A stretch of 64,000 nt of DNA from Azorhizobium oxalatiphilum. Lineage in GTDB: Bacteria; Pseudomonadota; Alphaproteobacteria; Rhizobiales; Xanthobacteraceae. The stretch spans positions 1 through 64,000 of the forward strand of contig NZ_BMCT01000014.1 of the NCBI RefSeq assembly GCF_014635325.1, given 5' to 3'. A program made the translations under genes and the position numbers. Below, piece by piece: positions 33,665 through 42,889 of this stretch. Position 1 is the first letter of the stretch. Each line of letters begins with the position of its first letter. The notes beneath the pieces are model-generated. The model ran no database searches. It saw only the letters and a list, made by a program, of their open reading frames with translations, and was not told where the DNA came from.

Positions 33665-34531
33665 TCACCGCAGCACGGTGGGGCGTACCCACCAGTCCGG
33701 CCGCGCGGCGGCGACCCGGCGCGCCACAGTGGCGGCGCCCCGGCAATTGTCGGTGATCGCGAACACGGTTGCCCCCGATCCCGACATGCGCACCAGCCGC
33801 ACGCCCGGCTGTTTCGCCAGTAGCGCCTTCACCTCGGTAATTTCCGGCGCCACCCGCTCGGCAGGGGGCTCCAGATCGTTGACGTGCAGGGCCAGATGGC
33901 CGAGCAAAGCCTCGCGCTCTGCCGGAGGTGCCGCATGGGGCAGGCCGGCGAGCTCCTCCCCGGCGCGCAGGTTCAGGGCCCGGAACACGTCGGCGGTTGG
34001 TACCGGCACCCGGCAGTTCACCAGCACAACGGAGACCAACGGCAGGCCGAGCGGCGGCGACAGGCGCTCGCCAATGCCCTCCATGATCCGCGCCTCAGGC
34101 GCGAGACACACCGGCACGTCGGCCCCCACCTCCTGCGCGGCCTCATAGAGGCGCGGGTCGTCGCGGGGAATGTCGTTCAGCTCCGCCAGCAGGCGCAAAG
34201 CGGCTGCCGCATCGGACGAGCCGCCGCCGAGGCCGGCGGCCACCGGCAGGCGCTTCACCAGCTCGAAATGCCCTGTGCGCCCGTCCGGTACCTGCTTGAG
34301 GAAGGCGCGGGCGGCCTTCAGGATCAGATTGTCCGCATCGGGGCCGGCCGACGCTGCGGAAGGCCCGGCGACACTCAAGCCCAAGGGGCGCAACGGGTCG
34401 AGGGTGACGATGTCGGCGGCGCCGGCGAAGGCGACAACACTCGCGAGATCGTGAAACCCATCCGGGCGTCGCCGCAGGATGCGCAACGTCAGATTGACCT
34501 TGGCCGGGGCACGGGCAACAAGTCTTTGCAT
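33665..34531 (-). CDS. ispE: 4-diphosphocytidyl-2-C-methyl-D-erythritol kinase
   Basis: 288 residues from the ATG at 34531 ([19 protein letters not shown]). A TTG 12 codons upstream is the next option. A GHMP kinase of the non-mevalonate (MEP) isoprenoid pathway, it phosphorylates the 2-hydroxyl of CDP-ME. The substrate loop is [20 protein letters not shown], the ATP motif [19 protein letters not shown], and the third motif [13 protein letters not shown]. It sits near ispB, so two steps of isoprenoid synthesis share this stretch, on opposite strands. Confidence 0.96.
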   Translation of the reverse strand: MQRLVARAPAKVNLTLRILRRRPDGFHDLASVVAFAGAADIVTLDPLRPLGLSVAGPSAASAGPDADNLILKAARAFLKQVPDGRTGHFELVKRLPVAAGLGGGSSDAAAALRLLAELNDIPRDDPRLYEAAQEVGADVPVCLAPEARIMEGIGERLSPPLGLPLVSVVLVNCRVPVPTADVFRALNLRAGEELAGLPHAAPPAEREALLGHLALHVNDLEPPAERVAPEITEVKALLAKQPGVRLVRMSGSGATVFAITDNCRGAATVARRVAAARPDWWVRPTVLR

Positions 34532-34706
34532 GGCTTCGCTTATGGCCTGCGTTGCCACGGGCGGCAAGCGGCGCGGTCACGGGGCCTTAACTCAGCGCGG
34601 TGTGCAACGCGGTGCTAAACTTGCGGCACAGGGTGAAAGCGGCCATCCTCCCGCCATCGCGTGCGGCTTGGCTGACTTGTGCGCTCCTTTCCGGGATTTC
34701 CTTACG

Positions 34707-36446
34707 GTGAAGATTCTCTCCTTCTCATCGCCTCTGGCCATTGCCCTGTCCCTGAGCGTCGGTCTGGCGTCCACGGCCCCTGCCTTTGCCCGCGAGGATG
34801 CGACCCCCGGTTATGTGGGGGAACCCTCGGTGGCCGGCAGCTTCCTGTCCGCGCGCCTCGCCGGCTCCGAACGGGACACGGACGCGGCGGTGACATATCT
34901 GCGCCAGCTGATGAAGGCCGATCCGTGCAATGACGAACTGGTCGAGCGCGCCTTCTTCGCCATGCTGGTGGCCGGCGAGGTGGAAGACGCCATTCCGCTC
35001 GCCGAGCGTCTGGTGAAGGTGGACAAGTCCCATCGTATCGCCCGCCTCGTGCTTGCCACCCGCGCCATCAAGCGCAGCCAGTACCAGACCGCCCGCACCA
35101 ATCTCTCGCTCTCCGTGCGTGGCCCCATCGGTGATCTCACCGCCACCCTGCTTGCCGCCTGGACCATGCTCGGCTCCAACAACGCCAAGTCGGGCGTGGA
35201 ACTGATCGACCGGCTCCAGGGGCCGGAATGGTATGCGGCTTTCAAGGACATCAACGCCGGCCTCATTCTGGATGCCGCCGGCAACAAGAAGGACGCCGGC
35301 AAGCGGCTGGAGAAGGCCGCCAAGATGGAGCCCGCCACGCTGCGCGCGGTGGATGCCTATGCCCGCTGGCAGTCCCGCAACGCTGACAAGGATGCGGCCC
35401 TCGCCACTTATGCCGCCTTCGAAAAGCTGCTGCCCCGCCATCCGCTGCTGACCACTGCCGTCGCCGAGCTGGAGGCGGGCAAGACCCTGCCGCCGCTGAT
35501 CCGCACCCCGCAGGAAGGCTCTGCCGAAGTGCTCTACAGCCTCGGCGCAGCGCTGGGTCGGCAGGGCGGCGAGGATCTCGCCCTCGTCTATCTGCAGCTC
35601 TCGCTGTGGCTGGAGCCCGACCATCCGCTGGCGGGCCTGACGCTGGCTGATCTGTATGAGCAGATGAAGCAGCCGGAGAAGGCCATCTCCGTCTATGAGA
35701 AGGTGCCCGCCGCCTCGCCGCTGAAGCGTAATGCCGAAGTGCAGATGGCCATCAATCTCGACCAGGTCGGCAAGTTCGACGACGCCCGCAAGCACCTCGT
35801 GGCGCTGGTGGAGAAGGACGCCAAGGACACCGACGCGCTGGTGGCGCTGGGCGGCCTCTATCGCGGCCACAAGCTCTATGCGGAATGCGCGCAGACTTAC
35901 GGCAAGGTCATCGATCAGCTGAAGGATCCGGCCCGCAAGGACTGGACGCTGTTCTACTTCCGCGGCATCTGCAACGAGCGCAACAAGAACTGGTCCGCCG
36001 CCGAGAGCGATCTGAAGACTGCGCTCAAGCTGTATCCCGATCAGCCGCACGTGCTGAACTATCTGGGCTACAGCTGGGTGGATCAGAAGCTCAACCTCGA
36101 TCAGGCCATGGACATGATCCGCAAGGCCGTGTCCCTGCGGCCCGACGACGGCTACATCGTGGACAGCCTCGGCTGGGCCTATTACCGGCTCGGCCGCTAT
36201 GACGAGGCGGTGAGCGAGCTGGAGCGCGCGGTGGAGCTGAAGCCGCAGGATCCGGTCATCAACGACCATCTGGGCGATGCCTACTGGAAGGTGGGCCGCA
36301 AGCTGGAAGCTTCCTTCCAGTGGGCGCATGCGCGGGACATGAAGCCCGAGCCCGAGGATCTGCCGAAGATCGAGAAGAAGCTGCAAAGCGGTCTTGAGGA
36401 CGAGACCCCGGTCAAGAAGGCCGAGGACCAGCAAAAGGGCGGCTGA
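34707..36446 (+). CDS. Periplasmic tetratricopeptide-repeat protein
   Basis: 579 residues from the GTG at 34707, which starts a good signal peptide (VKILSFSSPLAIALSLSVGL, cleavage after AFA). No strong ribosome site is visible. An open frame upstream overlaps ispE. At least nine TPR-like helical repeats fill the protein. The clearest are at the C-terminal half: LNYLGYSWVDQKLNLDQAMD, VDSLGWAYYRLGRYDEAVSE and INDHLGDAYWKVGRKLEASF. This is a conserved alphaproteobacterial protein next to ispE, probably an exported scaffold; a lipoprotein cysteine is not present. The acidic/lysine tail is disordered. Confidence 0.83.
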   Translation: MKILSFSSPLAIALSLSVGLASTAPAFAREDATPGYVGEPSVAGSFLSARLAGSERDTDAAVTYLRQLMKADPCNDELVERAFFAMLVAGEVEDAIPLAERLVKVDKSHRIARLVLATRAIKRSQYQTARTNLSLSVRGPIGDLTATLLAAWTMLGSNNAKSGVELIDRLQGPEWYAAFKDINAGLILDAAGNKKDAGKRLEKAAKMEPATLRAVDAYARWQSRNADKDAALATYAAFEKLLPRHPLLTTAVAELEAGKTLPPLIRTPQEGSAEVLYSLGAALGRQGGEDLALVYLQLSLWLEPDHPLAGLTLADLYEQMKQPEKAISVYEKVPAASPLKRNAEVQMAINLDQVGKFDDARKHLVALVEKDAKDTDALVALGGLYRGHKLYAECAQTYGKVIDQLKDPARKDWTLFYFRGICNERNKNWSAAESDLKTALKLYPDQPHVLNYLGYSWVDQKLNLDQAMDMIRKAVSLRPDDGYIVDSLGWAYYRLGRYDEAVSELERAVELKPQDPVINDHLGDAYWKVGRKLEASFQWAHARDMKPEPEDLPKIEKKLQSGLEDETPVKKAEDQQKGG

Positions 36447-36580
36447 CGCCGGGTGCGAATGGGTGTCCTTGCTCCTGTCCGGACTGGCTTTCCGGGCAGG
36501 GCGACGCGTGGGGGATGCGTTTTCCGCCCCGAAGCGGTAAAATCGGTTGCGGCCACCCCTTTGAACGGCGGCGAAGCGAC

Positions 36581-37558
36581 ATGATTGCCTGGGACGATCT
36601 CCGTCTGGTGAAGGCGATCGCTGACACACGCTCCCTGGCCGGCGCGGCGGATGCGCTTGGCGTCAATCACTCCACCGTTTTCCGCCGCCTCGGCACGCTG
36701 GAGACGACGCTGGGTGCCCGCCTGTTCGAGCGGGCCCGCTCCGGCTATGTGCCCACCACCACCGGCGAGGAGATGGTGCGGCTCGCCGAGCGCATGGGGG
36801 AAGAGATTTCCGCCATGGAGCGGCGGATCACGGGGCAGGATCTGCGCCCGTCCGGCGAGTTGCGCGTCACCACCAACGATACGCTGCTGGTGCACCTGCT
36901 CACGCCGGTGTTCGCGAGCTTCCGCCGCGCCTATCCCGAGATCCGGCTTGAGGTGATCGTCTCCAACCAGACGCTGAACCTCACCAAGCGCGATGCGGAC
37001 GTGGCCATCCGCGCCAGTGACCGGCCCGGCGACACGCTGGTGGGTCGCCGCCTCGCCTGTCTGGCCTGGGCGGTCTATGGCCGGCCCGATGCGCTTGCCG
37101 GCCAACCCTTCGCCCGAGCCGATATCCGCCATCTGGACTGGGTGGGACTGGCCGAGCCCATCGCCGGTATCCGCGCGGGCAAGTGGCTGCGCGAGCGGGC
37201 GGGGGCGGATCGCATCGTCTATCGGGTCAACACCATGCTCGGTCTGGCGGAGGCGGCTGCGGCCGGGATGGGGCTGGCACTGCTGCCCTGCTTCATCGGC
37301 GCTGCCACGCCGGGCCTCGCGCGCCTGTCCGAGCCGGTGCCGGAGATGGAATCCGGTCTGTGGCTGCTGACCCATCCGGAGATCCGGCAGACCGCGCGTG
37401 TGCGTGCCTTCATGGAGCATGCGGCCCGCGAACTGACGCGCCGCCGCACCACGATCGAAGGCAAGGCGGCCGATGGCGACGGTCAGGAGGCGGATGCCGG
37501 CGGGGACGATGAGGCGGATGCCGCCGAGATCGCCGGGAATGTCAGCCCTGTAGGCTGA
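36581..37558 (+). CDS. LysR-family transcriptional regulator
   Basis: 325 residues from the ATG at 36581 (MIAWDDLRLVKAIADTRSL). The winged helix-turn-helix is ADTRSLAGAADALGVNHSTV (about 12-31) followed by FRRLGTLETTLGARLFER. The periplasmic-binding-like effector domain spans about 90-295. The ligand is unknown. The last 25 residues are acidic (DGDGQEADAGGDDEADAAE) and not part of the family fold. No divergent target gene is adjacent, so its target is elsewhere or is itself. Confidence 0.87.
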   Translation: MIAWDDLRLVKAIADTRSLAGAADALGVNHSTVFRRLGTLETTLGARLFERARSGYVPTTTGEEMVRLAERMGEEISAMERRITGQDLRPSGELRVTTNDTLLVHLLTPVFASFRRAYPEIRLEVIVSNQTLNLTKRDADVAIRASDRPGDTLVGRRLACLAWAVYGRPDALAGQPFARADIRHLDWVGLAEPIAGIRAGKWLRERAGADRIVYRVNTMLGLAEAAAAGMGLALLPCFIGAATPGLARLSEPVPEMESGLWLLTHPEIRQTARVRAFMEHAARELTRRRTTIEGKAADGDGQEADAGGDDEADAAEIAGNVSPVG

Positions 37559-37666
37559 CGTCGCGCCGGATCGCTTGAGCCGGTCAGCATGTCGGTGGAT
37601 GCCCGGACGTCGTGCGCAACTGTCCGGTCGCTGAAGCTACGTCCCGCTCCAATCCGGAAGGTCATG

Positions 37667-37696
37667 AAAAAGGCCCCGGCGGATGCCGGGGCCTTT
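37667..37696 (-). terminator. Terminator of the 38.6 kb lipoprotein gene
   Basis: A perfect 12-bp stem AAAGGCCCCGGC / GCCGGGGCCTTT (37669-37680 and 37685-37696), loop GGAT. Read on the minus strand it ends in TTTTT, and on the plus strand in TTT. It lies about 20 bases after the lipoprotein stop and could act in both directions. Confidence 0.85.
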
Positions 37697-37716
37697 GCCT
37701 TGATCGGAGATGCGCC

Positions 37717-38586
37717 TCACTGGCCCGGAACGGGGCCGAAGGTGTTGGGCGAGGGGCCGACTGTGGTGCTGCCGCCGCTCGTCGGCGCCGGGCCGAAGGT
37801 CGGGGCGGGGCCGAAGGTGTCGCCGGCGGGCGCACCGCTGCTGGCGGCGGGGGCCGCGGCAGGGGCTGCCGCCGGAGCGGTGGCGGCCGGGCGCGGCGTG
37901 GACGGCGCGCTGGTGGTGGCTGCCGGGCGGGGCGTCGTTGCCGCCGGGCGGGGACGCGCCGGGCGTGCGGCGGGCTCGCCCTTGGAGTCGAAGCCCACGT
38001 AGATGATGTACTTGTCCAGCGCGTCCGGGTTCGCCGGCATGGGGAAGGTGATGCCTTCCTCCACCACCGCGAAGGCGGCCTGGGTTTCGTTCGCAGGCAC
38101 CTGCACCGGCACCACGAAGAATTTGGTCAGCAGGGTCTTCGGGTTCGGGCCTTCCTCCACGAGGGCCACGCGCACCGGGGCGGTGAAGGCGCCGGGGGTG
38201 CCCTTTTCGCCGAGGATGACCCGGCCTTCGATGCCGACCTTGATGTTCATCTGCCCGGCGGCCACCGTGCATTCGCGGGCCAGCGTGCCGAAGGTGCCCT
38301 GCGCCCTGAGGCCGCCGCCGGGGGCGGGCACCTGCCAGGTGGAGGCGCCGGAGCGCACGGTTACGGGCGGGCAGGTGACGTCGCTGACGCCGGGCGTACC
38401 GGCGGAGACGGTGGTTCCCGACGGGTTCACCGGGCCGGCCGAGGCGGCAGCGGCGCCGTCCACGGTGGTGCCGGGGGCGCCGAACGTGCCCTGCGAGTTG
38501 AAGCCGGCGCAGCCGGCCAATGCCAGTGCCAGGGCGCTGCCGGCCAGAATGCGGGTTGGCAGGGTGGCGTGGAACGCCAGACGCAT
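37717..38586 (-). CDS. Lipoprotein with Ala/Pro-rich repetitive C-terminus
   Basis: 289 residues from the ATG at 38586, with AGGAGGAAGGTGAC upstream. The signal peptide ends in a lipobox (ALALAGC, Cys about 26), so it is a lipoprotein anchored after LspA cleavage. Residues about 50-210 form a conserved globular part (DVTCPPVTVRSGASTWQVP, MNIKVGIEGRVILGEKGTPG, TKFFVVPVQVPANETQAAF). The last 75 residues are low-complexity: alternating RPAAT and APAA blocks, then FGPAPTFGPAP and GPSPNTFGPVPGQ repeats. Function unknown. It is single, with its own terminator. Confidence 0.75.
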   Translation of the reverse strand: MRLAFHATLPTRILAGSALALALAGCAGFNSQGTFGAPGTTVDGAAAASAGPVNPSGTTVSAGTPGVSDVTCPPVTVRSGASTWQVPAPGGGLRAQGTFGTLARECTVAAGQMNIKVGIEGRVILGEKGTPGAFTAPVRVALVEEGPNPKTLLTKFFVVPVQVPANETQAAFAVVEEGITFPMPANPDALDKYIIYVGFDSKGEPAARPARPRPAATTPRPAATTSAPSTPRPAATAPAAAPAAAPAASSGAPAGDTFGPAPTFGPAPTSGGSTTVGPSPNTFGPVPGQ

Positions 38587-38961
38587 GTCACCTTCCTCCT
38601 GAACCGAGGAATGGCACATGGCGCACATCCCTCCGGGGAGCTGCGGTCCGCCTGCGACGCAGGCCGGTCCCGAGCGTGGTTCCCGTTCCAAATCCGGGCG
38701 GGTTCGCCGATCGGCCTGTGACAGCCCGACCGGACCCGATGCCGGTCCCGCATGCGCGGCGCCCGTGATCCATGACGAATGACAGGGAACGGGGCCGATG
38801 CTGAGCGGGCAGCGTATATAACAAAAAGTAAATGTCTTCGGGGAGGGGCAAGGGGCGTCTGAACGCCGCCTGAGGCCTTGTCTTTGCTTTTATGGTTAGC
38901 GCGCGAGGTCCCGCCGAAGGCAACCCACTGCGTCCCGGGCGGGACGCAGTGGGGAAGGCGG
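38587..38961. other. Intergenic region with M16 terminator and lipoprotein promoter area
   Basis: 375 bases between the lipoprotein start and the end of the M16 operon, all minus strand. The M16 terminator is at 38921-38953. A short AT-rich patch around 38816-38836 (TATATAACAAAAAGTAAATG) is a likely promoter core for the lipoprotein, but I could not fix a -35 box. No gene seen. Confidence 0.4.
38921..38953 (-). terminator. Terminator of the M16 protease operon
   Basis: A perfect 13-bp stem CCCACTGCGTCCC / GGGACGCAGTGGG (38924-38936 and 38941-38953), loop GGGC. On the minus strand it is followed by TTGCCTT. It starts 9 bases after the stop of the second M16 gene. Confidence 0.75.
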
Positions 38962-40362
38962 TCAGCCGCCGGAGAGGCCGGTGGGCTTGCCCACCACCAC
39001 GGTGAGCGTGGACTTGGCGCTGGCGAGGCGACCCGCGACGCGCTTCAGGTCGTCCAGCGTCACCGCCTCGATGAGGGCGTTGCGGCGGTCGATATAGTCG
39101 ATGCCGAGCTTGTCGATCTGGATCTGCAGCAACTGCCCGGCCACCTTGGAGGAGGTGTCGAAGCGCAGCGCGTAGCTGCCGGTCAGATACGCCTTGGCCT
39201 CGTCCAGCTCGGTCTGGCTCGGGCCTTCATCGATGATCTTGGCGAATTCCTCGGCGATGATCTTCAGGGATTCCGCCGTGCGCTCGTTCTTGGTGGCCGT
39301 GCCGGCGAACCACAGGCCCACATGCTCCAGCGCCACCTGATAGGAATAGACCGAATAGGCAAGGCCGCGCGCCTCGCGCACTTCCTTGAACAGGCGCGAG
39401 GAGAAGGCGCTGCCGCCGAGGATGTGGTTCAGCACATAGGCCGGAATGAAGTCCTTGTCCTGCCGGTCGAGGCCATCGGTGCCGATCATCACCACCGACT
39501 GCGAGACCTCGAGCGGCACCACGTCCACGGTGCCGAGGCCCTGCGGCTTCACGTTGGCCACAGGGGTCAGGGTCGCGTTCGCAGGCAGGGCCCCGAAGAT
39601 GCGGTCCAGCTGCTTGCCCAGTTCCTCCGGCGTGATGTCACCCACCACCGCCACCTTGAGGTTGGAGCGGGCGAGGTTCTTCGCGGCGAAGGCGGCCAGA
39701 TGGTCGGTGTTGATCTTCGGCACGCTCTCCAGCGTGCCGTCCACCGGCCGGCCATAGGGATGGTTCGGGAAGGCTTTCGCGAACCACTGCAGGCTGGCGA
39801 TGGCGTTCGGCTCCGTGGAACGGCGGCGCAAGGCGGCAAGCTGGGCGGTGCGGATGCGCTCCACCGCCTCGGTGTCGAAACGCGGATGCGTCACCGCGAG
39901 ACGCAGCAGGTCGAAGGCGGTGTCGCGGTTCTCGGACAGGGTGCGGACCGAGCCCCGCACCTCGTCGCGGCCGGCATCGAAATGCAGCTCGATGGCCTTG
40001 TCCGCCAGTTCGCGATGGAAGGCCTCGGCCGGCATGTCGCCGGCACCCTCGTCCAGCAGCGAGGCGGCGAGGCTGGCGACGCCGGGCACATCAGCCGGAT
40101 CCTGCGCCGCGCCGCCCATGAAGGCGAACTCCAGGGCGATGAGGGGCAGGGTGGTGTCGTGCACCAGCCACGCCTCGATGCCGCCGGGGCTGGTCACTTT
40201 GGTGATGCGCGTGGTCTGCGACTGGGCCGGCGTGGGGGTCAGGAGCGCGAGCGACATGGCTACCATCAGGGAGAGAAGGGCGGCGGCGCCCGCGAGCGCC
40301 CCGCCGAATGTGCGCCCGTGCGGGCGCGCTGTCGAACGGAAGGGGAGGACGGCGCCGCTCAC
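38962..40362 (-). CDS. M16 peptidase, non-catalytic partner subunit
   Basis: 466 residues with an N-terminal hydrophobic signal (GALAGAAALLSLMVAMSLAL, cleavage near AQSQ). It has the M16 fold (SPGGIEAWLVHDTTLPLIAL, GSAFSSRLFKEVREARGLAY), but the zinc-binding HXXEH is missing; the equivalent place reads GVASLAASLLDEGAG. It keeps the R-Y pair in REARGLAYSVYS, as expected for the beta-like subunit of M16B heterodimers. Its ATG overlaps the stop of the catalytic gene by 4 bases, so the two are made together and probably assemble in the periplasm. Likely peptide clearance role. Confidence 0.88.
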   Translation of the reverse strand: MSGAVLPFRSTARPHGRTFGGALAGAAALLSLMVAMSLALLTPTPAQSQTTRITKVTSPGGIEAWLVHDTTLPLIALEFAFMGGAAQDPADVPGVASLAASLLDEGAGDMPAEAFHRELADKAIELHFDAGRDEVRGSVRTLSENRDTAFDLLRLAVTHPRFDTEAVERIRTAQLAALRRRSTEPNAIASLQWFAKAFPNHPYGRPVDGTLESVPKINTDHLAAFAAKNLARSNLKVAVVGDITPEELGKQLDRIFGALPANATLTPVANVKPQGLGTVDVVPLEVSQSVVMIGTDGLDRQDKDFIPAYVLNHILGGSAFSSRLFKEVREARGLAYSVYSYQVALEHVGLWFAGTATKNERTAESLKIIAEEFAKIIDEGPSQTELDEAKAYLTGSYALRFDTSSKVAGQLLQIQIDKLGIDYIDRRNALIEAVTLDDLKRVAGRLASAKSTLTVVVGKPTGLSGG

Positions 40363-41744
40363 GAACGGTTCTCCGCCGGCTTTGCCGGGTCCTTGGCCGG
40401 GGGCGCGGCGGCGGCCGGGGTGAGGTGGCCGGTGACGGCGCGGCTCAGCACCAGATAGCGGGCGGCGGCGTCCTTGACCTGCTGGGCGGTGATGGCCTTC
40501 ACCCGGTCGGGCCAGGCATTGACCTGATCGACGCTCATGCCGGTGGCCCAGGAAGCCCCGTAGATGCGCGCCAGGGTGGCCTGATTGTCGCGGGCATAGA
40601 TGGCATCAGCGGTGAGCCGGGTTTTGGCGCGGGCCAGTTCCAGCTCGTCCGGGCCTTCGGCGGCGAACTTGGCGATCACCGCGTCGAGCGCCTCTTCCAG
40701 CTTGTCGAGGCTGACGCCCGGACGCGGCGAGGCGGAGAAGCCGAAGCGGGTCTCGTCATAGGCCGTGCCCTGATACCAGGCGCCCGCACCGGCGGCGAGG
40801 CCCTGCTCCACCACCAGCGCGCGATAAAGGCGGCCGGTCTGGCCGCCGCCGAGGATCTGCGAGAGCACGTCCAGCGCCTCGCCCTCGTCATCCTTGGCGA
40901 CGCGATAGGACGGCACGAGATAGGAACGCTGGAGGACCGGCTGGGCGACGCGGGCGTCGGACAGGGAGACGCGGCGATGGACGCGCGGTTCGGGCTCCTG
41001 AGGGCGGTTGCGGGGCGGCGTGTCGGCGCGGGCGACCTTGCCGTAGGTCTGTTCCGCCAGCGCCTTCACGGCGGCGGGCTCCACGTCGCCGGCCACCACC
41101 AGCACGGCATTGTTGGGGGCGTAGAAGCGCCGGTAGAAGGCGAGCGCATCCTCCCGGTTCAGCTGCTTGATCTCGTGCTCCCAGCCGATGATCGGGTGCT
41201 GATAGGGATGGTTCACGTAAGTGGCGGCCTGCATGGCCTCGGCGAGACGGGCACCGGGATCGTTGTCGGTGCGCATGCGGCGCTCTTCCAGCACCACGTC
41301 GCGCTCGGGCAGCACCACCTCATCGGTGAGCTGGAGGCCGGTCATGCGGTCGGCCTCGAAGGCCATCACCTTGCCGAGGTGATCCTTGGCGACGCGCTGG
41401 AAATAGGCGGTGTAGTCGGTGGAGGTGAAGGCATTCTCCTGCCCGCCCAGACGGGCGACCTCGGCCGAGAACACGCCGGGGGCGTTCTTCTCGGTGCCCT
41501 TGAACATCAGATGCTCAAGGAAGTGGGCGATGCCCGACTTGCCGGGCTGCTCGTCGGCGGAGCCCACCTGATACCAGACCATGTGCGTGACCACCGGGGT
41601 GCGGTGGTCGGGGATCACCATGACCTTGAAGCCGTTGGCGAGCTCATACTGAGCCACTTCGGGGCCGGCGGCAGAGGCGGAGGAGGCCGCGGCGGCGGTC
41701 CCGGCGGCAAAAATGGCGACCATGGCGAGGCGTCTCACATTCAC
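40359..41744 (-). CDS. M16 zinc peptidase, catalytic subunit
   Basis: 461 residues with a signal peptide (RRLAMVAIFAAGTAAAASS, cleavage near ASAAG). The inverted zinc motif HFLEH is at residues 74-78 in KSGIAHFLEHLMFKGT, with the third ligand Glu in the following helix region. NGFKVMVIPDHRTPVVTHMV is the usual opening. The C-terminal half lacks a second zinc site. A 7-bp hairpin (41759-41778) sits just upstream of the start. It is the first gene of the two-gene operon ending at 38962. Confidence 0.9.
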   Translation of the reverse strand: MNVRRLAMVAIFAAGTAAAASSASAAGPEVAQYELANGFKVMVIPDHRTPVVTHMVWYQVGSADEQPGKSGIAHFLEHLMFKGTEKNAPGVFSAEVARLGGQENAFTSTDYTAYFQRVAKDHLGKVMAFEADRMTGLQLTDEVVLPERDVVLEERRMRTDNDPGARLAEAMQAATYVNHPYQHPIIGWEHEIKQLNREDALAFYRRFYAPNNAVLVVAGDVEPAAVKALAEQTYGKVARADTPPRNRPQEPEPRVHRRVSLSDARVAQPVLQRSYLVPSYRVAKDDEGEALDVLSQILGGGQTGRLYRALVVEQGLAAGAGAWYQGTAYDETRFGFSASPRPGVSLDKLEEALDAVIAKFAAEGPDELELARAKTRLTADAIYARDNQATLARIYGASWATGMSVDQVNAWPDRVKAITAQQVKDAAARYLVLSRAVTGHLTPAAAAPPAKDPAKPAENRS

Positions 41745-42084
41745 GGGGCAGTTCCACGGCGCGCCGGAAAAGGCGCGCGCTTCCTAGAGAGATAGGGTGT
41801 CCTGCTTTGCCGGCCAAGGGATGCGATGGCGGTGGGCAGGCACGATTGCAGCCACTGTGCCCCATCGGCACGCCGGGTGCAGCGCCAAGGCGCACGGTGT
41901 CGCGGGGTTTTGATGCGGGCCGGGAGGCACAGGGCGCGGAAGATGGCGCACGGGCCGGCCGGGAGAGCATCGGCGCGCGGATGGTGCGCGGACGGCTGGG
42001 CTGGCGATAAAAGGAGAAGCCGGGGCGCGGGGCGTCCCCGGCGGGTGCGCGGCGGCGGGATGTCCCGCCGCGTGGCACCGCGCC
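41745..42084. other. GC-rich intergenic region upstream of the M16 operon
   Basis: 340 bases between the M16 start and the stop of the RYEDKRD-repeat protein, same strand. It contains the hairpin GCGCGCC-GGAAAA-GGCGCGC (41759-41778), 15 bases before the M16 ATG, which could mask the ribosome site. The open frames here have no protein-like features. The promoter of the M16 operon is presumably here. Confidence 0.4.
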
Positions 42085-42762
42085 TCACTGGCGGTCGAAC
42101 AGGGTCGGGAACTTGAACGGCTCGTTCTTTTTCTCGACCACGCCATAGGGGGCGTTGGGGGCCGGAGTCTGATAGCCGACCGGCGGCTGGGTCAGGCTTT
42201 CGCGCGCCGGCTCGCCGGTGAAGACCATGGGCTTCTCGTCGGTCTTGGTGATGCCGAACCAGGAGGTGAAGCCCAGTTCGCTCGGCGACATGATGTCGCG
42301 CTTGTCTTCATAGCGCTGGGCCGGACCGTCGAGACGGTTGGCATTGGCCTTGCGGCCCTTGTTCAGCTCGGAGGGCAGCAGCACGTCGCGCTTGTCCTCG
42401 TAACGCATCACCGGCTCGTTGCTGTCCTTGGCGGCGGCCTGCTGGGCGCGGGTCACGTCCGGATCTTTCGGCCAGTTGGGCAGCGTGGTGGAGGCCCGGC
42501 TCCGCGGCGCGGGCAGGGCCTCGCCGGTGGCGTGGGCGGCGGGCGGCACCACCAGCGGCGCGCGCTCGCGATAATCGATGTTGGGCTTGTTGGGCTCGGT
42601 GAGGCCGATGGCCTCCATCAGCGTGCCGAAGAAAACCTGATTGTCTTCGGCTGCGGCGGGCGTGACGACCGTGGCCAGCGGCAGGGCCGCCATGGCCGAA
42701 GCGCCGAAGAGGAGCGCACGCATCCGGGAGGTGGTCTGCGACCGTCTCGTGATCTTCCGCAT
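42085..42762 (-). CDS. Secreted protein with duplicated RYEDKRD motif, unknown function
   Basis: 225 residues from the ATG at 42762 (AAAGGA 6 bases upstream); an ATG 13 codons later is a second choice. A signal peptide (RALLFGASAMAALPLATVV, cleavage after AAA) is present. The mature protein opens with EDNQVFFGTLMEAIGL and has two copies of one motif: MRYEDKRDVLLPSEL (about 118-132) and QRYEDKRDIMSPSELGF (about 150-166). It is rich in Pro, Asn and charged residues, so mostly extended. I know no function. Its place between lspA and M16 genes is shared by relatives in Hyphomicrobiales as far as I recall. Confidence 0.7.
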   Translation of the reverse strand: MRKITRRSQTTSRMRALLFGASAMAALPLATVVTPAAAEDNQVFFGTLMEAIGLTEPNKPNIDYRERAPLVVPPAAHATGEALPAPRSRASTTLPNWPKDPDVTRAQQAAAKDSNEPVMRYEDKRDVLLPSELNKGRKANANRLDGPAQRYEDKRDIMSPSELGFTSWFGITKTDEKPMVFTGEPARESLTQPPVGYQTPAPNAPYGVVEKKNEPFKFPTLFDRQ

Positions 42763-42889
42763 GTGTCCTTTTCCCGTCTTTCGGGTCCGTGGTCCCGGTG
42801 TTCTGGTTCGCGGCGTCTAGGTCGCGTCGTTTCGGTGTGCGGGCCGCCCCATCAGGCCCGCATGCGCGCCGATGGCCATGCCATTGGCC

